A DNA stretch of 64,000 nucleotides from an uncultured Ignavibacteria bacterium (GTDB lineage: Bacteria; Bacteroidota; Ignavibacteria; SZUA-365). The notes below the pieces were generated by a model. That model had not been told where the DNA came from. It made no database searches and saw only the letters and a program-made list of their open reading frames with translations. The position numbers were made by a program, and so were the translations under genes. The DNA lies in the NCBI GenBank assembly GCA_913061095.1, contig CAJXVM010000003.1, positions 1 through 64,000 on the forward strand, in the 5' to 3' direction. Below are positions 12,099 through 20,980 of the stretch, one piece after another (position 1 is the stretch's first letter; the number at the start of each line of letters is the position of its first letter).

Positions 12099-13115
12099 AT
12101 GAAGCACTACACCCAGTACCTGAAGCAGTATGCAGTTCTTCTGCTTATCGTCCCGCTGATGGCCATCGGCACTGCTTGCTCGGACGACGACGATGACGAT
12201 CCCGTCACGCCGACGCAGAGCGAAGCCGACATGCTCATCGCTGAACTCGAAAGCGCCAACGGCGACTATCTGAACACATCCTGCCCCGCCATCGTCACCG
12301 CTCAGATGGTGTACGAGGACGTCACCGGTTCGCAGGACTGGCTGATCATTGACATCCGCGCAGAGAGCGCCTACACCATGGGTCACGTGCCGGGTGCGGT
12401 CAACGTCGCCCGCGGCGATGTGCTCTCGTACGTGGAAAACAATGACGGCATGAGTTATGATCACATCGTGATCATCTGCTACACCGGACAGTCGGCCGCA
12501 TGGACCACCGCCCTTCTGCGCCTCAGCGGTTATACGAATGCGTACTCCATGAAATTCGGCATGTCCTCATGGCACTCCGACTTCGACTCGATCACCTCGA
12601 AGGTCAGCAGTGACAAGGCCGGTGATTTCGTCACGACCGCCGCTCCCGCGAAGCCCGCTCTCGGTGAGCTTCCCAACATCACCACCGGCAAGACCACCGG
12701 CGCCGAGATCCTCGCAGATCGCATCGCCGCCGTGTATGCCGACGATTATGGCGCCGCCGCCACTGACGCCGCCACGGTCTTCGCGTCGCCGGACCAGTTC
12801 TTCATCATCAACTACTGGCCCATGTCCGACTACACGGGTATCGGACATATCCCCGGCGCCTACCAGTTCACTCCGAAGAACGATCTCAAGCTTACCGAAT
12901 ACCTCAAATCGCTTCCGACGGACAAGACCATCGTCGTATACTGCTACACCGGTCAGACCAGCGCCAATGTCGCCGCCATCCTCCGTGTGATGGGGTACGA
13001 CGCCAAGAGTCTTTCCCTCGGAACGCAGGGCATGATCTATCAGTCGATGGTCAACGCAGGCAAGACCGCCTACAATGTCGACAACGACTGCATGGAATTC
13101 GCCTACGAGCAGTAA
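12099..13115 (+). CDS. Lipoprotein with two rhodanese domains
   Basis: 338 aa. The N-terminal hydrophobic segment ends in the lipobox IGTAC, followed by an acidic linker (SDDDDDD). Two rhodanese homology domains follow. Each has the substrate loop starting with the active-site Cys: CYTGQSAAW in the first half and CYTGQTSAN in the second, with the preceding structural motifs GHVPGAVNV and GHIPGAYQF. Both cysteines are kept, so both domains could carry persulfide sulfur. AAGGAG at 12088-12093 supports the ATG. Placed directly after the multiheme cytochrome and before a strong terminator, it is probably the second and last gene of that operon. Sulfur transfer or sulfur oxidation/reduction at the envelope is an inference from domains. 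Confidence 0.86.
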   Translation: MKHYTQYLKQYAVLLLIVPLMAIGTACSDDDDDDPVTPTQSEADMLIAELESANGDYLNTSCPAIVTAQMVYEDVTGSQDWLIIDIRAESAYTMGHVPGAVNVARGDVLSYVENNDGMSYDHIVIICYTGQSAAWTTALLRLSGYTNAYSMKFGMSSWHSDFDSITSKVSSDKAGDFVTTAAPAKPALGELPNITTGKTTGAEILADRIAAVYADDYGAAATDAATVFASPDQFFIINYWPMSDYTGIGHIPGAYQFTPKNDLKLTEYLKSLPTDKTIVVYCYTGQTSANVAAILRVMGYDAKSLSLGTQGMIYQSMVNAGKTAYNVDNDCMEFAYEQ

Positions 13116-13164
13116 GCCGATTCACTGCACTGCGGCGCTTCGCCACGGTCAGTGCAAGACGATG

Positions 13165-13203
13165 AAAAACCCCGTCCCGCTTGATTGCAGGACGGGGTTT
13201 TTT
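13165..13203 (+). terminator. Rho-independent terminator after the cytochrome/rhodanese operon
   Basis: Stem AAAAACCCCGTCC (13165-13177) pairs with GGACGGGGTTTTT (13190 onward), with a 12-nt loop and a T-run to 13203. The A-run on the other side makes it potentially bidirectional, also serving the convergent Yip1-like gene. Confidence 0.85.
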
Positions 13204-13226
13204 ACATGAGCACTGTTCATTTTCTG

Positions 13227-13808
13227 TCAGAAAGCTCCAGCGGCTCCGAGAATGGCAGCGCCGAAAATTGCGGCAAGAATCCCGCCGATAACGAGACCCA
13301 GCACCATGTAAATGACAAAAAGCACAACGATCGTGACAATCAGATAGATCACGACCTTCTCCTGCGGTGTCTTCATTGTATGCGGAAGTCCGAGATACAG
13401 CAGATAGAGCCCATAAAGACCGAACAGAATACCGATCGGGGCGAGAAAGGGAATGATATTGAGAACGCCGCCGATCCACATCGGTGTGTAGGAATATGCC
13501 ACGAGCTGCGTCGCGCGTCCCATGTCTTTCTCTGAATTGAACGAATCCGCAAGAATGTTCACCACGAATGCCGTCAGCAGTACCGCGATGATGGACACGA
13601 CATAGGTCATGATGGCGGTAGCGATTCCAGCCATGATGCTGCCGCTGAAGATCAGGGCACCGATAATTGACGCAACCGCCGGAATGGCCGCCATCGGCAG
13701 AACATAGCCCGTCAGAACGCCTCCCATGTCTGCCGACTCACTCGCGACAACCTCCCACTCACTCTTGGGAGAGGTAATGATGTTTTTGGCACGATCGACA
13801 AGACTCAT
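13227..13808 (-). CDS. Yip1-family integral membrane protein
   Basis: 193 aa, with about five hydrophobic segments covering most of residues 28-190. The N-terminal cytoplasmic part (MSLVDRAKNIITSPKSEW) and the middle block (ATQLVAYSYTPMWIGG) are typical of the Yip1/DUF1282 family, small multi-spanning proteins of unknown activity in bacteria. AAGGAGG at 13813-13819 strongly supports the start. The gene is monocistronic and convergent with the rhodanese gene. Family assignment good, role unknown. Confidence 0.75.
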   Translation of the reverse strand: MSLVDRAKNIITSPKSEWEVVASESADMGGVLTGYVLPMAAIPAVASIIGALIFSGSIMAGIATAIMTYVVSIIAVLLTAFVVNILADSFNSEKDMGRATQLVAYSYTPMWIGGVLNIIPFLAPIGILFGLYGLYLLYLGLPHTMKTPQEKVVIYLIVTIVVLFVIYMVLGLVIGGILAAIFGAAILGAAGAF

Positions 13809-13999
13809 AATACCTCCTTGATGATGAATTGAGCTCGAAAACGATAATCACTCCGAAGCCTCCCGCATGACATCAACGGGAGAACGCAGGTGGCACGGAT
13901 GTGCCCGGCATGTAGAATTGGTCTTAATTTGCCCCGAAATTGACTGAAAGTCAAATACTCCCTGCAGCGGATCGGTGCGGAAAAAAGGAGGTATTACGG

Positions 14000-14896
14000 C
14001 TAAAACAGGTCGATATTGGTGTTGAATTCGCCCTCGATGAGGATGGAAGCGAGTGTGTCGAACTTCATGAGCATGCGGTCCATGCGCCCGACGAGTGAGG
14101 TATCATGAATGGCGGCATGCAGCATGCCGCGGGAATCCCGAACTTCGCGCAGTAAGCCGCGCACATCGGTAATGAGGGAATCGGCGCCGGTGAGGACACG
14201 GTCGGATTTTTCGAGGCTGCCTTCGACGGCAGGACGCAGCTCGAAAAGCATGGTGTCGACGCGTCCGGTGAGCGAGGCGAGATTGACCGTGAGATCGTTG
14301 ATGTTTTCGCTGTTGCGCTCCATGTATATGCGCAGTTCCGCGCTGAGCGCATGCAGGTTGGCAGCGGTTTCCTTCAAAGAGCCGATGAACCGCCTGTCGC
14401 CGACGACAGCGTTGAGATTGCGCAGCAGTGAATCCGACTGTGTGGCGATATCCTGCACGTCGCCCTTCATCTCCCCGAGAAGCCCCAGGGCTCCCGCAAT
14501 ATCGGGATCCACACTCCCCACAAGAACATCATCCGGTCCGACCGGTGTCCCGTCAGTCCCCTGGCGGATTTCGATCTTCTTCCCTCCCATCAGTTCGAGC
14601 ATCTGAATAACCGGACGCGCATCCCGATACACCTGCACATCGCTTTCGATCAGGGCGGTCACGAGCACCCCCCCGTTCTCGAGCTCCACGGAGGCCACCT
14701 TCCCACTGCGGACACCGTTGACCGATACCTGGTCCCCGGATTCGAGACCCGCGGAATGCGGGAAATGTACCTGCAGACGATACTCCGACCGGCCGATACT
14801 CCAGTCCTTGAACACGGTGAAACCGGCGAGCAGGATAAGCAGACCAGTGACGACCGTGAGTCCGACCTTGATCTCGTTGCGCTGCTGTTCTTTCAC
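14000..14896 (-). CDS. MlaD-like MCE-domain protein
   Basis: 298 aa. One N-terminal transmembrane helix (about residues 11-30) anchors a periplasmic MCE domain (about 38-115, with HFPHSAGLESGDQVSVNGVRSGKVASVEL), followed by a long helical C-terminal region predicted to form a coiled coil or channel. MCE proteins are the substrate-binding subunits of lipid transporters of the Mla type. The start is a GTG with GGAG about 7 nt upstream. The usual partners MlaE (permease) and MlaF (ATPase) are not in the window, so this is an orphan copy or its partners lie elsewhere. Confidence 0.82.
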   Translation of the reverse strand: MKEQQRNEIKVGLTVVTGLLILLAGFTVFKDWSIGRSEYRLQVHFPHSAGLESGDQVSVNGVRSGKVASVELENGGVLVTALIESDVQVYRDARPVIQMLELMGGKKIEIRQGTDGTPVGPDDVLVGSVDPDIAGALGLLGEMKGDVQDIATQSDSLLRNLNAVVGDRRFIGSLKETAANLHALSAELRIYMERNSENINDLTVNLASLTGRVDTMLFELRPAVEGSLEKSDRVLTGADSLITDVRGLLREVRDSRGMLHAAIHDTSLVGRMDRMLMKFDTLASILIEGEFNTNIDLF

Positions 14897-15002
14897 ATCA
14901 TCTCCGGTAACACATATCTGAGAGCGAAAAAAACGGGCATGCCGCTGCCCGTGTGAAAATACGCATTCCCCTTACGCGGGACAATGCACCCGGAAAGCCC
15001 GG

Positions 15003-15033
15003 CCCGTCCGTCTCCGCTGCGCTACGGCGGACC
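15003..15033 (-). repeat. Dispersed 31-bp repeat, copy 1
   Basis: The reverse complement of this stretch matches 46320-46350 at 28 of 31 positions (core GTCCGCCG-AGCGCAGCGGA). It lies downstream of the 75-aa minus-strand gene and contains GCTACGGCGG, which resembles the CTAC flank of the hairpin repeats. Confidence 0.5.
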
Positions 15034-15054
15034 TGCGGCAGCGCACAGTATTCC

Positions 15055-15282
15055 TCAGTCCTTCTTCCCGAACAGCGCATCCAGTGGATTGCCTTTCGGC
15101 CGAGAAGCAACGACATATCTGTCGTACAGCTCCTGCAGTTTCCGTTTGGAGATCCTGTCGAGATCCTCGTCGTCCTTGTCCCGCTTGCGGAACATGTCAA
15201 ACATTTCCTGCTCCTCGCGGGTCATGCGCATTTCATAGTCCATCAGCTCACGCACGATTTTGTGCTGTTCCACACTTGTCAT
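15055..15282 (-). CDS. Small charged protein of unknown function, last gene of the oligopeptide permease operon
   Basis: 75 aa, rich in Glu, Asp, Lys and Arg, probably largely helical (KIVRELMDYEMRMTREEQEMFDMFRKRDKDDEDLDR). No signal peptide or membrane segment. AAGGAG lies 6 nt before the ATG, and the start is only 11 nt after the stop of the upstream permease gene, so it is likely translated. I do not recognise the family. The C-terminus ends NPLDALFGKKD, a short basic tail. Confidence 0.6.
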   Translation of the reverse strand: MTSVEQHKIVRELMDYEMRMTREEQEMFDMFRKRDKDDEDLDRISKRKLQELYDRYVVASRPKGNPLDALFGKKD

Positions 15283-15293
15283 GGCATACTCCT

Positions 15294-16781
15294 TCAGGCG
15301 CGTTCATTGTTCAACATGGGATCAAAGGCATCGCGCAGTCCGTCACCGACGAGGTTGAAGCATACAACGACGAGCACGATGGCGAACCCCGGCAGCGTGG
15401 ATATCCACCACGCATGCGAGAGGAAATCCTTCCCCTCGAAAATGATATTCCCCCAGCTGGGTGTCGGCTGCTGGACGCCGATATTCAGATAGCTCAGCGC
15501 CGCTTCCACAAGGATGATACCTCCGATGCGAAGCGTGGCATTGACGATGATCGGCGTCAGGATATTGGGCAGGATGTGCCGCGACAGGATGCGTGTGTGC
15601 CCGAGCCCGAGCGTCCGCGCCGCGAGCACGAATTCCCGCTCCTTGACCGAAAGCACCTCCCCGCGCACAAGGCGGGATATGCCCATCCAGGATGTCAATC
15701 CAAGCACCAGCACAATCAGCAGCACACGCGGCACGGCGACCGTTTCAAAGGCGGAAATGATGATGAGGATCAGAAACAATGCGGGGAAGGCGAGCAGCAC
15801 ATCGACGAAACGCATGAGCACGCTGTCGGTGAAGCGCCCGAAGTAGCCCGCAAGCAGGCCGATCAGTGTTCCGAGCGACACCGACAGCAGTACCGCGATA
15901 AAGCCCAGGCTGAGAGAGACGCGCGATCCGTAGATGATGCGGCTGAGAATATCCCGGCCGTAGCTGTCGGTACCGAACAGGTGGAAACGGCTTCCTTCGA
16001 ATTCCTCGGGCGTGGAGCCGACGAGGTCGGCGATCGGAAACGCGACCAGGCTGTCTCCCACCGTCGCAAGGACATTCGAACCCTCGACGCGATATGCCTC
16101 CACCGCGCGAGTATTCATGAATCCTTCATCCGTGAGATCCTGGTTGATAAGCACCAGGTCACGGACCAGCGAAGGATAATCGGACTGCATGCGCAGCGAC
16201 GCCAGCCGCTCGGACGCAGTCTCGGTCGGCTGCTGATAGAGAATGGGCACACTGCTCAGTGGCGGACGAAACTTCGTGACAGTGCCGTCAGAAAAGGCAT
16301 TCGGGTGAAACGGCGCGAAATAGGGACACAGAAAAGCCATGGTGTACAGAAGGATGATCACCACCAGGCCGGTCGCCGCGACGCGGTTTCTCTTGAATTC
16401 ACGCCAGGCCAGCGCCCACTGGCTGAGTTCGTGCTCATAGGTGCCCTGTGACATCCGTTCGAGCCGCCGGCGATTCAGCCACCACAGAAACACCGGCATG
16501 CCGAGCGCGAACACCGAGGCGAGCCAGTGTTCCATGACATCACCACGCAGAAAAAGTGTGTGGTGATGGTAGTCAACCGTGACGAGGAATGCGCTGAGAC
16601 CCATGGACTGGAATCCCTGGATGAAGGCAGTCAGGTTGAGGAGAATGAGCACGGGAAACATCAGAAAATACCCGAGAAGCAGCCATCCGAAGACGCGGTG
16701 ACCATGCGCGATGAAATGCACACCCGGAATGTGGCGATGCATCCAGCCGCCCTCGATCTGTTCCGGTGACCGCTCAGTCAT
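15294..16781 (-). CDS. Oligopeptide/dipeptide ABC transporter permease (OppC/DppC type)
   Basis: 495 aa, longer than the usual about 300 aa. The extra length is an N-terminal extension with its own hydrophobic helices (about 20-45 and 65-85) and a large periplasmic loop after the second membrane block. The C-terminal half has the BPD_transp_1 fold, the typical DxFGRDxxSR-like sequence GTDSYGRDILSRIIYG, and the EAA loop region (RGEVLSVKEREFVLAARTLG). The ATG at 16781 overlaps the upstream permease stop as ATGACTGA and is preferred to an in-frame start 108 nt earlier inside that gene. Together with the upstream permease and binding protein it should import peptides, or export-side-recycle cell-wall peptides. 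Confidence 0.87.
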   Translation of the reverse strand: MTERSPEQIEGGWMHRHIPGVHFIAHGHRVFGWLLLGYFLMFPVLILLNLTAFIQGFQSMGLSAFLVTVDYHHHTLFLRGDVMEHWLASVFALGMPVFLWWLNRRRLERMSQGTYEHELSQWALAWREFKRNRVAATGLVVIILLYTMAFLCPYFAPFHPNAFSDGTVTKFRPPLSSVPILYQQPTETASERLASLRMQSDYPSLVRDLVLINQDLTDEGFMNTRAVEAYRVEGSNVLATVGDSLVAFPIADLVGSTPEEFEGSRFHLFGTDSYGRDILSRIIYGSRVSLSLGFIAVLLSVSLGTLIGLLAGYFGRFTDSVLMRFVDVLLAFPALFLILIIISAFETVAVPRVLLIVLVLGLTSWMGISRLVRGEVLSVKEREFVLAARTLGLGHTRILSRHILPNILTPIIVNATLRIGGIILVEAALSYLNIGVQQPTPSWGNIIFEGKDFLSHAWWISTLPGFAIVLVVVCFNLVGDGLRDAFDPMLNNERA

Positions 16782-17739
16782 AGCGAATCCTCGGATCGAC
16801 GATGGCATAGAGCACGTCAGCCAGCAGGTTGCCGAGAATGACCATGACGCCCGACACCAGGGTGCAGGCGATGATAAGGGGGTAGTCACGCGCGAAGATG
16901 GCGTCGACGGTGAGCTTGCCCATGCCGGGCCACGCGAACACCGTTTCCACGATGACAGCGCCGCCGAGCAGGAACGGCAGTGACAGCCCGAGCAGCGTAA
17001 TGATGGGGATCAGCGCATTCCGCAGCGCATGTTTCCCGATGACCAGCACTTCGCTCAGTCCCTTCGCCCGCGCCGTCCGGACATAATCCTGGTTGATCAC
17101 CTCGAGCAGGCTTCCGCGCATGTATCGCCCGGTCGCGGCCGCTGAGGCAACCCCGAGCACAAAGACGGGGAGGATCATGTGCTTGACCAGATCCCATATA
17201 TACGCGGGAGTGCTCAGAAAGCGCGCCATTGGCGAGTGCATCCCCGACGCCGGCAGAAGATCGAGCTGGAGTGAGACACCGAGGATAAGCATGAGTCCGA
17301 GCCAGAATTCAGGCATGGAGTACACGAACAGTGAAATGACATTCACGGTGTGATCGGCGAGTGTGCCGCGTTTGAGCGCGGTAGTGATGCCGATAGCAAT
17401 CCCGATGAGGAAATTGAAAAAGAGCGCGAACACTGTCAGCAACAGCGTGTTGGGAATGGTGTCGGCAAGAATGTCGGTGACGTCTGCGTGGCGGCTGAAT
17501 GATACTCCCATCTCACCAGTCACCATGCTTTTCAGCCATTTGACGTACTGCACCGGCAGCGGATCGTTGAGGCCCAGCTGAACCCGAAGATTCTCCGCCA
17601 GCTGCGGATCCACATCTCCCTGCACGTACAGGGAAACGGGATCACCGGGTGCAAGTCGTATGATAAAAAACGTGAATGTCAGCAATCCGAATAACAGCGG
17701 AATTGCTGACATCACGCGTTTGAAGATATATCTGGTCAC
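16774..17739 (-). CDS. Oligopeptide/dipeptide ABC transporter permease (OppB/DppB type)
   Basis: 321 aa, normal length for the family. Six membrane segments; the N-terminus RYIFKRVMSAIPLLFGLLTFTFFIIRLAPGDP and the EAA loop (MRGSLLEVINQDYVRTARAKGLSE) are diagnostic. The start codon is GTG. It lies 35 nt after the binding-protein gene and overlaps the next permease by 8 nt, so SBP, OppB, OppC and the 75-aa protein form one operon. No OppD/OppF ATPase is encoded in the operon; the ATPases must be elsewhere. Confidence 0.92.
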   Translation of the reverse strand: MTRYIFKRVMSAIPLLFGLLTFTFFIIRLAPGDPVSLYVQGDVDPQLAENLRVQLGLNDPLPVQYVKWLKSMVTGEMGVSFSRHADVTDILADTIPNTLLLTVFALFFNFLIGIAIGITTALKRGTLADHTVNVISLFVYSMPEFWLGLMLILGVSLQLDLLPASGMHSPMARFLSTPAYIWDLVKHMILPVFVLGVASAAATGRYMRGSLLEVINQDYVRTARAKGLSEVLVIGKHALRNALIPIITLLGLSLPFLLGGAVIVETVFAWPGMGKLTVDAIFARDYPLIIACTLVSGVMVILGNLLADVLYAIVDPRIRYD

Positions 17740-17774
17740 GGATGAAGCGTCCCCGTGTCAGAATGGCGTCGTTA

Positions 17775-19460
17775 TTAATAAGTCATGTAACTGTTGGGAT
17801 CGCCGATTTCCCATTCGTACATGTCGTCGGTCACACCGAGGATGTTGATATTCGTGCTCTTCAGCCGGCGGTTGACGCCGACGATTTCCTTGACCCAGTA
17901 CAGGAACGAGCAGGGCTGCTCCTGATGGATGATGGACTGGACTTCTTTCCAGAACGGACCGGCGTCGCGGATGTTCGGCACATGCAGACCGAGTTTCAAC
18001 AGCTCGCTGATACGCTCGTTCTGGAATCCCACCGTATTGAAGGGATTACTCACGTCGCCCCAGCGATCAGACGGGTCAACAGCCAGCTTCACCTGGAAGC
18101 CGGCGATGAAGGCGTCATACTTTTTGTTGTTGATGTTGTCGAAAAGCACAACCGGTTCGACGGACTGCAGATTGACCTTGATGCCGACATCCTTCAGTTC
18201 TTTCTGCACGACCGTGGCAACATATTCACGGCGCTTGTTGCCGATGTTGTAATAGAGCGTGAATTCGAAATCCTTGCCGCCCTGATCCAGAATGCCGTCA
18301 CCGTTGGTGTCGCTCCATCCGGCGGATCGAAGCAGCTGACGGGCCTTCTCCGGCGAATAGGGATACGGAATGAGATCATGCTTAGTGGCCCAGCGGAAGA
18401 TCGGCGAAAAATCCGTCACGGCCAGCTCGCCATACGGACCGAGCTCATGTTCCATGATCTCCTTGCGGTTGATCGCGTAGGTGAGCGCCTGGCGCACCCG
18501 GCGGTCTCCGAAGAGCGGGTGCGGCTTGATAGTCTTGCCGCCGCTCTCGTGATACGCCTCGATATCGATGTTCATCCAGCCGATGTACTCATAATTGCGC
18601 GGTGGCAGCGTCTCCAGCCGGATATCAGGATTGTTTTCCTGAATATCCTGCACGTCGTCGGGATAGACGGGACGCATGACGTCCACCGTGCCCTTCTTGA
18701 GCTCGGTCAGACGCGTCGTGGGCTCGGAAATGATGCGGAAAATGACACGGTCGAGTTTCGACGGCCGCGGAAGCGTGCAGGTCGGATTGCGCACCAGCTC
18801 GATCTGCTGCTGGCGAACCCATTCCTCGAGTTTGAACGGTCCGGCTCCAACCGGCCGCTCGTTCGCGGGATTGTTGCGCAGCGTTTTCCGGTCGGCATTG
18901 CGATAGACATGGGCGGGAACGGGCGACAGGTTCAGATGGAATTTCTGCAGCGGGTACTGCTTGGCAAAGTGAAACACCATCGTGCTGTCGTCGATGATTT
19001 CGATGCTTTTATCGACATCGAACTTGTCATCCGTGAAAATCATGCTTTCGACGTAATTCCGGCGCGGACTCGCGACCTCGGGATCGCCGTACAGCGCATA
19101 ACTGAATTTGATGTCCTCCGGCGTCACGAGCATTCCGTCCTGCCAGCGCACGTCCGTCCGGAGATGCAGGACCACGTCTTTTCCGCCATTCCTGCGCTCG
19201 GTGCGAAGCACCAGGCCGGGATCGAACTTCAGTTCGCCCTCCTGAAGGTCGAAGTAGACATCGAACATCATCGGGTAGATGCTGCCCTGGATCTCTCCAG
19301 AAGTCGCTGAACTGGATACGACCGGATTGAAATTGTCCGCGTCGCCAGACAGGGCAACAACCGCCGCGCCGCTCATCGGGTCTTTTTCTCCTGATTTATC
19401 CCCGCACGACACGAGCAGTCCGCAACAGAGGACGGCAACGAACAGTATTCGTGGAGACAT
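17775..19460 (-). CDS. Peptide ABC transporter substrate-binding lipoprotein (SBP family 5)
   Basis: 561 aa. MSPRILFVAVLCCGLLVSC is a lipoprotein signal peptide with lipobox LVSC; GGAGG at 19465-19469 selects this ATG over one 126 nt upstream. The SBP_bac_5 fold is shown by the GEIQGSIYPMMFDVYFD region, LRTDVRWQDGMLVTPEDIKFSY, VGAGPFKLEEW, and RVRQALTYAINRKEI. Such proteins bind peptides, nickel or other solutes; the sequence alone does not tell which. It is the first gene of the permease operon. Calcium-binding-like residues DTNGDGILDQGG near the C-terminal half are unusual for the family and may be a structural loop. Confidence 0.9.
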   Translation of the reverse strand: MSPRILFVAVLCCGLLVSCGDKSGEKDPMSGAAVVALSGDADNFNPVVSSSATSGEIQGSIYPMMFDVYFDLQEGELKFDPGLVLRTERRNGGKDVVLHLRTDVRWQDGMLVTPEDIKFSYALYGDPEVASPRRNYVESMIFTDDKFDVDKSIEIIDDSTMVFHFAKQYPLQKFHLNLSPVPAHVYRNADRKTLRNNPANERPVGAGPFKLEEWVRQQQIELVRNPTCTLPRPSKLDRVIFRIISEPTTRLTELKKGTVDVMRPVYPDDVQDIQENNPDIRLETLPPRNYEYIGWMNIDIEAYHESGGKTIKPHPLFGDRRVRQALTYAINRKEIMEHELGPYGELAVTDFSPIFRWATKHDLIPYPYSPEKARQLLRSAGWSDTNGDGILDQGGKDFEFTLYYNIGNKRREYVATVVQKELKDVGIKVNLQSVEPVVLFDNINNKKYDAFIAGFQVKLAVDPSDRWGDVSNPFNTVGFQNERISELLKLGLHVPNIRDAGPFWKEVQSIIHQEQPCSFLYWVKEIVGVNRRLKSTNINILGVTDDMYEWEIGDPNSYMTY

Positions 19461-19561
19461 ACAACCTCCGATCATCATGTATGGAAGAGAATTTCGGGCA
19501 GAACTCCAACCGAGAGTGTCACTTTGAAAAAACAGAAAAGTACCGTAAAAATCAAATTCGC

Positions 19562-20593
19562 CTACTCGAAATCGTGCTCGAACCAATCGATAGCGCGATC
19601 CTCGGACGGACGGCTGGCGCGCTGCTCGAGACGTTCGCGGAGACGCTCAGAGAATTCGACTGCGGGATCGTATCCGTAATGCTTGAGCAGGTAGTTGAGC
19701 GCAATGACCTCGGTGATCACCGTGACGTTCTTGCCCGGGAAAATCGGCAGACGCACATGTGGAATATTCACGCCCATGACCGTCACTTCGTGGTGATCGA
19801 GTCCGGTGCGCTCGTAATTCTGCGCGTCATCCCATTCCTCGAGGTGAACGATGATTTCGAGCCGCTTCTGGAAGCGGATTGCACGGATCCCGAACATCGA
19901 GCGGATGTCGATGAGCCCGAGACCGCGGATTTCCATGAAGTGTTTCACCAGATCCGTTCCCGACCCCATCAGGATCCCCTCCCCTTTCTGCGTGACAACC
20001 ACGACGTCGTCAGCGACCAGGCGGTGACCACGCTCAACGAGATCCAGCGCGATTTCACTTTTCCCGATCCCCGACCGGCCGACAAACATGACTCCCACCC
20101 CATAGACATCGATGAACGCCCCATGCATGACCGTCTGCGGTGAGAACTGGTCATCGAGGAAATCGCTCATGTAGTAGTATGCCTTGGTCGTCTGGAAGCT
20201 CGAGTAGAACACTGGGACATCATACTTGGTCGCGATGTCGAGGAGGCGTGGCTCGAGCACGTTCCCGTTCGTGACCACGATGCAGGGAATGGGGAATTCG
20301 AACAGCCGTTCGAACGACTCCGCGCGCTTTTCCTCGTCGAGCGAATTAATGTATTTGAGCTCGGTATTCCCGAACACCTGGACACGGTGATACGTGAACA
20401 GCGCCACATATCCCGCCAGGGCAAGTCCCGGTCGGTGTAGATTTTTCTCCGTGATTTCGCGCTCGCTCTCGTGCAGGTCATTCGCCGATGTCAGCTGAAT
20501 GCGCTCCCTGTTCTTCTCGAAAAAGTGACGAACACTGAGGCTTTTGCGTTCGATGATCTTGAGATTTTTGAGGGGGTCGGTGGGAGAGGGCAT
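19562..20593 (-). CDS. hprK: HPr kinase/phosphorylase
   Basis: 343 aa, normal length. N-terminal HprK domain, then the catalytic domain with His157 (MHGAFIDVYG), P-loop GRSGIGKS at 172-179, VADD near 193-196, EIRGLGLIDI, and PGKNVTVITEVIALNYLLK. The enzyme phosphorylates and dephosphorylates Ser46 of HPr. No PTS protein is encoded in the window; in this part of the tree HprK commonly occurs with an incomplete PTS, so its role is likely regulatory rather than in sugar uptake (inference). It lies downstream of hpf but is separated by a strong terminator hairpin, so it may have its own promoter or depend on read-through. Confidence 0.93.
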   Translation of the reverse strand: MPSPTDPLKNLKIIERKSLSVRHFFEKNRERIQLTSANDLHESEREITEKNLHRPGLALAGYVALFTYHRVQVFGNTELKYINSLDEEKRAESFERLFEFPIPCIVVTNGNVLEPRLLDIATKYDVPVFYSSFQTTKAYYYMSDFLDDQFSPQTVMHGAFIDVYGVGVMFVGRSGIGKSEIALDLVERGHRLVADDVVVVTQKGEGILMGSGTDLVKHFMEIRGLGLIDIRSMFGIRAIRFQKRLEIIVHLEEWDDAQNYERTGLDHHEVTVMGVNIPHVRLPIFPGKNVTVITEVIALNYLLKHYGYDPAVEFSERLRERLEQRASRPSEDRAIDWFEHDFE

Positions 20594-20602
20594 GGCGGAT
20601 AC

Positions 20603-20628
20603 AAAAAGTGGGCGGAATGTCCGCCCAC
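20603..20628 (-). terminator. Terminator hairpin between hpf and hprK
   Basis: On the minus strand, stem GTGGGCGGA / TCCGCCCAC (9 bp, 3-nt loop, 20608-20628) is followed by five T residues (20603-20607). It lies 30 nt after the hpf stop and 9 nt before the hprK start codon, so it should control hprK expression. Confidence 0.75.
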
Positions 20629-20657
20629 AAAATACAACGTGAATGATGAACGATCAA

Positions 20658-20954
20658 TTACAGACCGCGTCTTTTGCCTTTGTACTTCAGGAGCTGACGC
20701 TCGAGCTTGTCAACGGCGTTGTCGATCGATTTGTAGAAATTCTCCGAACGCTCGACGGCAACGAGATTCGTGCCGAATACCGCCAGGTTGATTTCGGCGA
20801 TTTTGACGGAGTCTTTCGGGCGCTCGTATCGGAGAACGATATTCCCCTTTACGATGCCGTCATAGTATTTCTTGAGCGTTGACACCTGCTGCAGAGCATA
20901 ATGCTTGAGACCGTCGTGAGCCTTGAAGTGACGTGCGGTGAATTGGACGTTCAT
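20658..20954 (-). CDS. hpf: Ribosome hibernation promoting factor (short HPF)
   Basis: 98 aa. It has the S30AE fold signature: MNVQFTARHFKAHDGLKHYALQQVSTLKKYYDG, INLAVFG, and a C-terminal helix with DNAVDKLERQLLKYKGKRR. The protein binds the 30S subunit channel and silences ribosomes in stationary phase. This is the short form, so 100S dimers would need a partner factor, as in gammaproteobacteria. AAGGAG upstream supports the ATG. It follows xerC by 26 nt. Confidence 0.92.
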   Translation of the reverse strand: MNVQFTARHFKAHDGLKHYALQQVSTLKKYYDGIVKGNIVLRYERPKDSVKIAEINLAVFGTNLVAVERSENFYKSIDNAVDKLERQLLKYKGKRRGL

Positions 20955-20980
20955 GGTGACGCTCCTTTGCTAAAGGTGAA

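Noticed and set aside
19461-19586. Upstream start of the peptide-binding protein
   Set aside because: The lipoprotein signal and GGAGG ribosome-binding site fit the ATG at 19460; the extra residues lack any signal.
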